A stretch of 5,596 bases of DNA from positions 1-5,596 of the forward strand of contig CAMOQY010000107.1 of assembly GCA_946623295.1 (NCBI GenBank). The letters run 5' to 3'. A program made the position numbers and the translations under genes. Source of the DNA: an uncultured Lachnospiraceae bacterium (GTDB taxonomy: Bacteria > Bacillota > Clostridia > Lachnospirales > Lachnospiraceae). Of this stretch, positions 1-5,167 are shown in pieces. The notes beneath the pieces were generated by a model, which was not told the DNA's origin, made no database searches, and saw only the letters and a list, made by a program, of their open reading frames with translations. How positions within the stretch are numbered: position 1 is the first letter of the stretch; every line of letters starts with the position of its first letter.

Positions 1-1335
1 TATATGTCGGAGTTTGACTGGCCCGATGCACCGGAGCTGAACGCAGAGGGCGCGTACCTGATCGAACTGAATTCCGGCGCCGTGCTCTACAGCAAGAGCG
101 GCAGCCAGCAGTTCTTTCCGGCGAGCATAACAAAGATCCTCACGGCGCTGGTCGTGATCGAAAGATCCGATCTGGACGAGATGGTCACCTTTTCTCATAA
201 TGCTGTTCACGATATAGAAGACGGCGGTTTTTCATATATCGCGGCGGAAGGAGATCAGCTCAGCATAAGGGATCTTCTGTATGCTCTTATGCTTGCATCA
301 AGCAATGAAGCCGCCTATGCGCTCGCCGAGCATATAGGCGGTTCGCTCGAGGGCTTTGCCGGCATGATGAACGAGAAGGCCGCAGAGCTTGGCGCCACAA
401 ATTCCAACTTTGTCTGGCCGCACGGGCTGACTAATCCCGAGCACGTGACGACTCCGCACGATATGGCTGTTATCATGTGGGGAGCGATACAGAACGAGAC
501 TTTTCTGAAGATAGACAGCACGATCACATACAGGACTGCCCCGACAAAGACGAATCCCGAGGGCTTTTACTGTCAGATGCGTCATCAGATGATGCGCAAT
601 ACCGAGTACAAGGATGAACGTGTTGTCGCCGGAAAAACAGGTTTTATCTCGGCTGCGGGCAACACGCTTGTGACTTACGCCGTGGACGGCGATAAGGAGC
701 TCGTCGCAGTCGTAATGAAGGTGCCAGGAAGCACCGTGGCCTGTGAGGATACAAAAAAGCTTCTCGATTACGGCTTTGGAAAGTTTGAGTTCAAGCCGGT
801 AAACACGGGACTGGATTTTTCGGAGATCGAAAAAAAGGTCGAGGCGGACACGGGAAGAGTCGTGGCCGGAGTATCCTATGACGACAGTATAGATATGCTC
901 TTGCCGGTCGACGCCGCGCCTCCCGGAGAGCTGGACTGGGAGCTTTATCTCGATCAGGATTTTGACCGGCAGGGAGATGAGATAAAGGCAAAGGCCGAGT
1001 TTTATTTCGGAGAAAAGCAGGTGGCCGCAAGGGATCTGCTGATAAGCCTTGTTTCCGTTGCTACCGAGAGCGCCGACGTGACCGATGCCCCCTCTGAGGC
1101 TGCTGATCCGGCAGAGGAGCCGGCCGGAAGTACGGGCCTCAGCCCTCTGATGAAGACGATCATCATCATTGCCATAGTGATCCTTTCTCTCGTCCTTGTG
1201 TACATGCTGCTCAGGATCCGCGCGGAAGCGATCCGCCGCAGGCGGCGCAGACAGAGAAGGCTTGCACGGGAAAGAGAAAGACAGGCCGGGGGAGAAGCGG
1301 AGAGCAGACGGAGCAAAGATTTCACAGATTCTTAA
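1..1335 (+). CDS. D-alanyl-D-alanine carboxypeptidase (DacA/PBP5-like, peptidase S11), 5'-truncated by window edge
   Basis: Serine DD-carboxypeptidase that trims the terminal D-Ala from peptidoglycan stem pentapeptides outside the membrane. Counting from the ATG at 4, all three penicillin-binding motifs are present in order: S41-I-T-K44 (nucleophile Ser and Lys), S99-S100-N101, and K211-T212-G213. Residues about 15-260 are the transpeptidase-like domain. Residues about 265-350 fit the small beta-rich domain that follows it in this family. An acidic Ala/Glu/Pro linker then leads to a membrane helix at about 385-403 and a tail very rich in Arg. The reading frame is open from base 1 and the ATG at 4 has no signal peptide or ribosome site, so the true start lies upstream of the window; the C-terminal helix supplies anchoring. 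The TAA stop is at 1333-1335. No terminator is seen before the next gene, so some read-through into it is possible. Family assignment is firm; the physiological role (vegetative or sporulation-specific) cannot be told. Confidence 0.93.
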   Translation, partial: YMSEFDWPDAPELNAEGAYLIELNSGAVLYSKSGSQQFFPASITKILTALVVIERSDLDEMVTFSHNAVHDIEDGGFSYIAAEGDQLSIRDLLYALMLASSNEAAYALAEHIGGSLEGFAGMMNEKAAELGATNSNFVWPHGLTNPEHVTTPHDMAVIMWGAIQNETFLKIDSTITYRTAPTKTNPEGFYCQMRHQMMRNTEYKDERVVAGKTGFISAAGNTLVTYAVDGDKELVAVVMKVPGSTVACEDTKKLLDYGFGKFEFKPVNTGLDFSEIEKKVEADTGRVVAGVSYDDSIDMLLPVDAAPPGELDWELYLDQDFDRQGDEIKAKAEFYFGEKQVAARDLLISLVSVATESADVTDAPSEAADPAEEPAGSTGLSPLMKTIIIIAIVILSLVLVYMLLRIRAEAIRRRRRRQRRLARERERQAGGEAESRRSKDFTDS

Positions 1336-1354
1336 TACACTTTTTCCCGCTGAC

Positions 1355-1363
1355 TGATATAAT
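1355..1363 (+). promoter_or_regulatory. extended -10 promoter for the lipoprotein gene
   Basis: A perfect TATAAT at 1358-1363 is preceded by TG one base upstream (TGATATAAT), the extended -10 form that can work without a good -35. No convincing -35 hexamer lies 16-18 nt upstream. Transcription would start near 1370, about 25 nt before the ATG at 1396. The weak ribosome site AGGA (1381-1384) falls inside this short leader. Confidence 0.55.
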
Positions 1364-1395
1364 ATGAAAAGCTCTTTGAAAGGAAATAAATTGTA

Positions 1396-2604
1396 ATGAA
1401 GTATCTTAAACGTTTTTTGGCTGTAGTGCTTGCCGGTGTGCTGGCATTTTCGCTGACCGGATGTCTGAGCAGCAATGAAGAGGATTCTGTAAGCTCATCA
1501 GCTTCGGAGAGCGAGACACCCTCTTCGGAGAGCGAGGCGCCTTCTGAAGGCTCAGCAGAGGAGTCGACAGGTCCTTTTGACGCCTCACCGTACTGCGATG
1601 ATTTTGGCCATTACAAGGATGTTGACGCGCTCGCGCTGGTTACGCTTCCCGAGCTTGACGGGATCGAGGTTCCCTACGAGGAATACACCCCTGCGGAATC
1701 CGATATACAGGCTCAGATCGATCAGATCCTCAGCAGCCACTCTCAGCAGCGCCACATAACCGAAGGCACGGTCGAGGACGGGGATACTGTAAATATCGAT
1801 TACGTAGGAAGCCAGAACGGCGTTGAGTTTGCAGGCGGCAGCACCGGAGGCAACGGAACCGATGTCACTATTGGCGTAACAAGCTATATTGACGGTTTCC
1901 TGGATCAGCTGATCGGTCACAAGCCCGGAGAGAATTTTGATATAAATGTCACCTTCCCCGATCCGTATCCCAACAATCCCGATCTTGCGGGCAAACCGGC
2001 CGTATTCAATATCACGATCAATTATATCGTAGAGGAAGAGCCTGCGGAACTCACGGATGCTTTTGTCGAGGAGAACTTCGGCGAGAGTATGGGCTGGCAT
2101 AATATCGCGGAGATGAAAGACGGGATCAGAAGCGTCCTGGGACAGGATATGCTGGCGGGATATCTCAGCGACTATCTCGTGAACAATTCCACCGTCAGCG
2201 AAGAGCCTCAGATGGCAACTGACTACTGGAATGCCTACCTTGAATGGTATGTGAAATACATGTGCACCCAGCATGGCATAACGATGGAAGAGTATCTCGC
2301 TCAGTCCGGAGTCGCAAACATGAAGGAGCTTATCGTGAAGCAGAAGGAGAACATAAGCAAGCAGATCAATTACGATCTGGTCATGCAGGCCGCGGCGCAG
2401 AAGCTGGAATATGAGCCGGCGGAAGAGGAAATAGAGGCTTATATGGACGAATACTACGGCACCGGATATTATGCTTTCTATAAAGAGTCCGTCCCGAGAT
2501 CCACGATGCTCAAGCCTGTCATCAATGAGCTGACTCTCAGACACCTGTCCGAAAACGTGACGCTGATGCCTCAGGCTTCAGACGCCCAGTCGCAGGCGGA
2601 TTGA
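1396..2604 (+). CDS. secreted lipoprotein with FKBP/trigger-factor PPIase and trigger-factor-like C-terminal domain
   Basis: Predicted exported peptidyl-prolyl isomerase and chaperone lipoprotein of 402 residues. A Lys/Arg start and hydrophobic stretch (residues 1-19) end in the lipobox L20-T21-G22-C23, so Cys23 should be lipidated and the protein held on the outer face of the membrane. Residues 24-58 are a Ser/Glu-rich linker. Residues about 98-120 match the segment before the PPIase domain of trigger factor, and about 126-212 are the FKBP-type PPIase domain (VEDGD..NIDYVGS, EFAGG, DGF, GHKPGE, VTFPDPY). Residues about 215-390 are helical and resemble the trigger-factor C-terminal chaperone arms. 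The N-terminal ribosome-binding domain is missing and replaced by the signal and linker, so this is not the cytosolic Tig. It is comparable in idea to the PrsA foldases of Firmicutes, but uses an FKBP rather than a parvulin domain. The ATG at 1396 is chosen because it gives the signal peptide. Domain call is firm; clients are unknown. Confidence 0.88.
   Translation: MKYLKRFLAVVLAGVLAFSLTGCLSSNEEDSVSSSASESETPSSESEAPSEGSAEESTGPFDASPYCDDFGHYKDVDALALVTLPELDGIEVPYEEYTPAESDIQAQIDQILSSHSQQRHITEGTVEDGDTVNIDYVGSQNGVEFAGGSTGGNGTDVTIGVTSYIDGFLDQLIGHKPGENFDINVTFPDPYPNNPDLAGKPAVFNITINYIVEEEPAELTDAFVEENFGESMGWHNIAEMKDGIRSVLGQDMLAGYLSDYLVNNSTVSEEPQMATDYWNAYLEWYVKYMCTQHGITMEEYLAQSGVANMKELIVKQKENISKQINYDLVMQAAAQKLEYEPAEEEIEAYMDEYYGTGYYAFYKESVPRSTMLKPVINELTLRHLSENVTLMPQASDAQSQAD
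1502..1543 (+). repeat. two 21-bp tandem units in the lipoprotein linker
   Basis: Units 1502-1522 and 1523-1543 share the same first 14 bases (CTTCGGAGAGCGAG) and differ by a few bases afterwards. They encode the heptads S-E-S-E-T-P-S and S-E-S-E-A-P-S (residues 37-50). The repeat keeps the frame and extends the flexible Ser/Glu spacer between lipidated Cys and the folded domains. It is a recent duplication whose copy number could vary between strains. Confidence 0.75.
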
Positions 2605-2614
2605 GCAGGATCAG

Positions 2615-2637
2615 TCAGGAGGCTTGGAACTTCCTGA
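2615..2637 (+). terminator. possible weak terminator or processing hairpin after the lipoprotein gene
   Basis: TCAGGAGG (2615-2622) and CTTCCTGA (2630-2637) form an 8-bp stem with one G-U pair and a 7-nt loop, starting 10 nt after the stop codon. No T tract follows, so intrinsic termination would be weak. It may instead protect the 3' end of the message, or allow read-through into the tRNA. Confidence 0.35.
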
Positions 2638-2656
2638 TACAAACTGCATGTTTGGA

Positions 2657-2685
2657 TTGACAAAAGCTTATTTTTGCATTATCAT
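2657..2685 (+). promoter_or_regulatory. promoter of tRNA-Thr
   Basis: Consensus -35 TTGACA (2657-2662), a 17-nt spacer, and -10 TATCAT (2680-2685, one mismatch to TATAAT). The expected start at about 2691-2693 leaves a leader of about 21 nt before the mature tRNA 5' end. This is the best-matching housekeeping promoter in the window, as expected for a stable RNA gene. Confidence 0.8.
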
Positions 2686-2691
2686 TACACC

Positions 2692-2709
2692 CGTCGCCGA
2701 AAGGCGGCG
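2692..2709 (+). other. GAAA-capped hairpin in the pre-tRNA 5' leader
   Basis: CGTCGCC (2692-2698) pairs with GGCGGCG (2703-2709) through seven base pairs including one U-G, closed by the GNRA tetraloop GAAA (2699-2702). It begins about at the predicted transcription start and ends 4 nt before the RNase P cleavage site. It should stay as part of the leader that RNase P removes. Confidence 0.6.
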
Positions 2710-2713
2710 AAGC

Positions 2714-2786
<73 letters not shown>

Positions 2787-2816
2787 CGAGATTATCGCCT
2801 GAAAAGGCAAAAAGTG

Positions 2817-2864
2817 CGAAAGTCCTTGAAAATTCAAGGGCTTTCGTTATTTTTATGCTTTTTT
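2817..2864 (+). terminator. intrinsic terminator of the tRNA-Thr unit
   Basis: Stem CGAAAGTCCTTGA (2817-2829) and TCAAGGGCTTTCG (2834-2846) pairs over 13 positions with one U-G and an AAAT loop. It is followed by TTATTTTT (2847-2854) and a further T run at 2859-2864. A small GCCT-GAAA-AGGC hairpin (2797-2808) lies between the tRNA and this terminator and probably belongs to the trailer. Confidence 0.85.
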
Positions 2865-3102
2865 CTTCTCAAATTATATATAAAAACGGGCAAATCACCC
2901 TAAAAATATGCAATATCAGTCAAAACAAAACCCCGATTTTATGCAAAATTCGATTGACAATAGCCGTGCGGAGCGGCGCTTTTCTTTTCGGAACGCCGTA
3001 AAAAGCGCGTTTTACATCAAGTATCCACAGGATAATTACGATAATAAACAATCATCATAGTATATATGATAAAATGTGAATAATCTTTGTTGATTCATAA
3101 CG
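2865..3102. other. AT-rich intergenic region with inverted repeats, no gene recognised
   Basis: No supported coding sequence or known RNA family is seen here on either strand. The stretch holds a near-palindrome at 2934-2952 (ATTTT-ATGC-AAAAT core), an isolated TTGACA at 2954-2959 with no matching -10, an inverted repeat GCGCTTTT/AAAAGCGC at 2976-3008, a single 8-of-9 match to a DnaA box (3021-3029), and a possible extended -10 TGATAAAAT at 3067-3075. These are likely the upstream control region of the cupin gene. Confidence 0.5.
2976..3008. repeat. inverted repeat / imperfect hairpin upstream of the cupin gene
   Basis: GCGCTTTT (2976-2983) and AAAAGCGC (3001-3008) are perfect 8-bp arms around 17 nt that themselves contain CGG-AACG-CCG (2989-2998). 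The element is followed by GTTTTAC, a short T run. It could be a weak terminator closing off transcription from upstream, or a protein-binding site. The sequence does not decide between these. Confidence 0.45.
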
Positions 3103-3131
3103 TTGACGCATCAATCATTTCTATGTAAAAT
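3103..3131 (+). promoter_or_regulatory. promoter of the cupin/isomerase-like gene
   Basis: TTGACG (3103-3108), 17-nt spacer, TAAAAT (3126-3131); each hexamer has one mismatch to consensus and the spacing is ideal. The start would be near 3138, giving a leader of about 110 nt. A partial dyad, TTGAT (3090-3094) and ATCAA (3110-3114), straddles the -35 and could be an operator. Confidence 0.6.
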
Positions 3132-3167
3132 TAGCATAAATACTCCGGTACTCAATTTGAAGAGGAT

Positions 3168-3182
3168 AAAAAACAGTTTTTT
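3168..3182 (+). repeat. A6-CAG-T6 inverted repeat in the cupin-gene leader
   Basis: Six A (3168-3173), CAG, six T (3177-3182). As RNA this is only a weak six A-U pair hairpin with a 3-nt loop, about 65 nt before the start codon. No riboswitch family is recognised in the leader. Confidence 0.4.
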
Positions 3183-3248
3183 CATGCTGTCGTCCGGGAA
3201 GCTATTATGGCTTATATGCCTTATTATTCTTTTAGGAGGGTTATCACC

Positions 3249-5054
3249 ATGCCTGTATACGAATCAATCAAGAATGCAGACAACAAGATCAAAATCTCCG
3301 CCGCTAACAGAGACTCTGTAGTCTTTGGGTGGGATGCGTCCCTTACGGCGCTTGCCGAAAAGGGAGCGGGTGCTATCGCTATCGATGGATGGTACGGTAA
3401 TGACTTTTGCAAGATCGCTTCCGCCCTTGCAAAAAAGATTGAGGCTGCAGGACGCAGTGTTGATCTGATCGACGCAACGACGCTTTTTAAGTCGCGCGAG
3501 GAGATCATAGCCTATAACCAGCCCTACGTTACTGACGATCCGGGCTTTGGCAAAGTCAACCGCACCGGCGTGATCGAGGATATCATGAAACCAGACGCCA
3601 TCGAGGCTGCCAGGACCAGACTTGCCGACAGCAGCAAGACTACCGTTATCTACGGTGTCGGAGCTTCTATCAAGGCTTTCGAGGATCTGCTCGATATCAA
3701 GTGCTATGTGGATAACACTCATCAGAGAGTCCAGTGGGATATGTGGACCGGAAAGCTCGTCAGCTTTGGCTGCACCGAGCCTACCAGCGACTACAACTGG
3801 AAAGAGTACCACTATTCGGATTACTACATGCTCAAGCGCCAGAAGGACTATATGTACGGCGTCATGGACTTCTATATCGAGGCGTATGAGGAGAATGACC
3901 TGGTGCTTGTTCCCAGGGCGGCTTACGACGAGATCATGTCCACTCTGGTCAAGTACCCCATCCATGAGGTCAAGATCTTCAGCCCCGGTCCCTGGGGAGC
4001 CTACCGCTTCGAGCAGATGGACTACGGCGTAGAAGGCCTTTCAAACAACGCCTGGAACAAGATCGCGGGTCCCGAGCTTCGTATCCGCATCGACTTCGGC
4101 GGCAAGCGCAGCATCAATATGCCCATGCTCAACGCCATGCAGTACGGCAAGGAGCTTGTAGGTGAACTCATCGACAAGCAGTATCCCGGACTCTTCCCGC
4201 TGGATATCTGGCTGGATGACGGCTGGCATCCCACGCCTCAGCCCGCTGAGCGCATCAGCATGCCCATGCATATCCATCCCAGCAGCAAATACGTCGCGGA
4301 TCATTTTGATGAGCCTCTCGGCAGATACGAGACTTACTATATCGCAGAGGCCTATGAGGGCGCAAATACCTGGATGGGCTTCAAGGATGACGCCGATACC
4401 GAGGAGTGGGAGAGACTCTGCGAGGAATCCCAGAATATCAAGCCTATCGAGAACTGGAAGGACTTCATCGCAAACTGGAGCAGCAAAGAGGGCGACCTCT
4501 ATCTTATCCCTCCGGGAACGATGCACGGCCACGGCGGCAACCAGATGGTTCTTGAGATGGATACCAACCCCAGTATAAACGGTACCGAGTACTCATTCTT
4601 TGAGTATGACTTTGCAAGACCTTCATGGGACGACAACGCCAAGAGCATGACCGGCAAGCCCCTCAAGATGCATCTTGAGCATGGCCGCAACATGGAAAAG
4701 ACCAGGAGAGAGTCATGGGTCAAGGATCACCTTCTCTCTACTCCCAAGGTCGTAAAGTGGACTCCCGAGTACTTCATCGACCGCTACAAGAGCTATTCCG
4801 TAATGCCTTACGAGGTCGAGAGGATCCACTTCGAGAAGTGCGGACAGCTTTCCACCGAAGGCAAGTTCATGCATATGCTCACGCTTACCGTAGGCTCAAA
4901 GGTGACCGTAATTTCCAAAAAGGATCCCGAGCTTAAGGCTGATTGCGACAAGTTCCAGACTCTGGTAATCCCCGCTTCCTTCGGTGACTACGAGATCATC
5001 AATGAGGCCGGCGGCAGGGCTACCTGCGTGATCCAGCGCTGGAAGAAGGGTTGA
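3249..5054 (+). CDS. class I mannose-6-phosphate-isomerase-like cupin with N-terminal degenerate P-loop kinase-like domain
   Basis: A 601-residue cytosolic protein, probably a metal-dependent sugar or sugar-phosphate isomerase; the substrate is unknown. The start at 3249 is set by AGGAGGG (3234-3240) ending 8 nt upstream; an in-frame ATG at 3207 would add 14 residues that cover this ribosome site. Residues about 36-260 resemble uridine-kinase-type P-loop domains: a hydrophobic strand, then G47-W-Y-G50-N-D-F-C54 where Walker A is expected, followed by an Ala/Lys helix, then VDLID..TLF. The Walker Lys and Ser/Thr are replaced (F53, C54), so ATP use is doubtful. Residues about 275-455 are the PMI-like cupin, with H341-x-H343-P, E361 in Y-E-T-Y-Y, and H426 in P-P-G-T-M-H as likely metal ligands. 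A C-terminal beta-rich part (about 515-598) ends the protein. Single PMI proteins are usually 300-400 residues, so this is a fusion. Codon choice is strongly biased to AAG, ATC, TAC and CTC, unlike the genes to its left, which suggests high expression. Confidence 0.75.
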   Translation: MPVYESIKNADNKIKISAANRDSVVFGWDASLTALAEKGAGAIAIDGWYGNDFCKIASALAKKIEAAGRSVDLIDATTLFKSREEIIAYNQPYVTDDPGFGKVNRTGVIEDIMKPDAIEAARTRLADSSKTTVIYGVGASIKAFEDLLDIKCYVDNTHQRVQWDMWTGKLVSFGCTEPTSDYNWKEYHYSDYYMLKRQKDYMYGVMDFYIEAYEENDLVLVPRAAYDEIMSTLVKYPIHEVKIFSPGPWGAYRFEQMDYGVEGLSNNAWNKIAGPELRIRIDFGGKRSINMPMLNAMQYGKELVGELIDKQYPGLFPLDIWLDDGWHPTPQPAERISMPMHIHPSSKYVADHFDEPLGRYETYYIAEAYEGANTWMGFKDDADTEEWERLCEESQNIKPIENWKDFIANWSSKEGDLYLIPPGTMHGHGGNQMVLEMDTNPSINGTEYSFFEYDFARPSWDDNAKSMTGKPLKMHLEHGRNMEKTRRESWVKDHLLSTPKVVKWTPEYFIDRYKSYSVMPYEVERIHFEKCGQLSTEGKFMHMLTLTVGSKVTVISKKDPELKADCDKFQTLVIPASFGDYEIINEAGGRATCVIQRWKKG

Positions 5055-5067
5055 TAAGTTTTTTGCA

Positions 5068-5089
5068 GGGTGGCGCCCCGGCGCCACCC
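5068..5089 (+). terminator. GC-rich hairpin after the cupin gene
   Basis: GGGTGGCGC (5068-5076) pairs perfectly with GCGCCACCC (5081-5089) around a 4-nt loop, starting 13 nt after the stop codon. The following bases (TTATATTG) are only moderately T rich, so it may be a weak terminator or an mRNA 3'-end stabiliser acting with the next hairpin. Confidence 0.5.
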
Positions 5090-5097
5090 TTATATTG

Positions 5098-5140
5098 AAT
5101 CAGCGCTCCTTCCGCCGGAACCGGAGCGGCTGATTTTTTT
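5098..5140 (+). terminator. second hairpin with T7 tract, terminator or attenuator before the FucI-like gene
   Basis: The outer stem AATCAGC (5098-5104) pairs with GCTGATT (5129-5135). The inner stem GCTCC (5105-5109) pairs with GGAGC (5123-5127), with G5128 bulged. The tip TTCC/GGAA (5110-5113, 5117-5120) closes on GCC, with CC bulged. Seven T (5134-5140) follow immediately. The next start codon is 27 nt further on, so this structure lies in the leader of any transcript that reaches the FucI-like gene from upstream. Confidence 0.7.
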
Positions 5141-5167
5141 ATACATCAGATGAAACAGGAGAATAAC

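Noticed and set aside
298..585. Minus-strand small frames inside the carboxypeptidase gene
   Set aside because: They overlap the region carrying the conserved SSN motif of the + strand gene and show no recognisable protein.
1585..2544. 319-codon open frame on the minus strand
   Set aside because: It lies wholly antisense to the lipoprotein gene, whose signal peptide and PPIase motifs are clear. The antisense product shows no recognisable domain and no ribosome site was seen.
2954..2982. TTGACA as a full promoter
   Set aside because: No -10-like hexamer lies 16-18 nt downstream; that stretch is GC rich.
3021..3029. DnaA-box-like GTATCCACA
   Set aside because: Single imperfect copy with no cluster, no dnaA/dnaN neighbour and no other origin features.
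3207..3248. Upstream in-frame ATG giving a 615-residue cupin protein
   Set aside because: The added 14 codons cover the AGGAGGG ribosome site that is ideally spaced for the ATG at 3249.
3103..3321. 72-codon frame starting TTG, with a hydrophobic stretch in its middle
   Set aside because: Its start is the -35 hexamer of the likely cupin promoter, it has no ribosome site, and it runs about 70 nt into the cupin gene in another frame. An inner ATG at 3184 gives a short hydrophobic peptide but also lacks a well-placed ribosome site.
3264..3965. 233-codon open frame on the minus strand
   Set aside because: Antisense shadow of the cupin gene, a common by-product of strong codon bias; the translation has no family motif.
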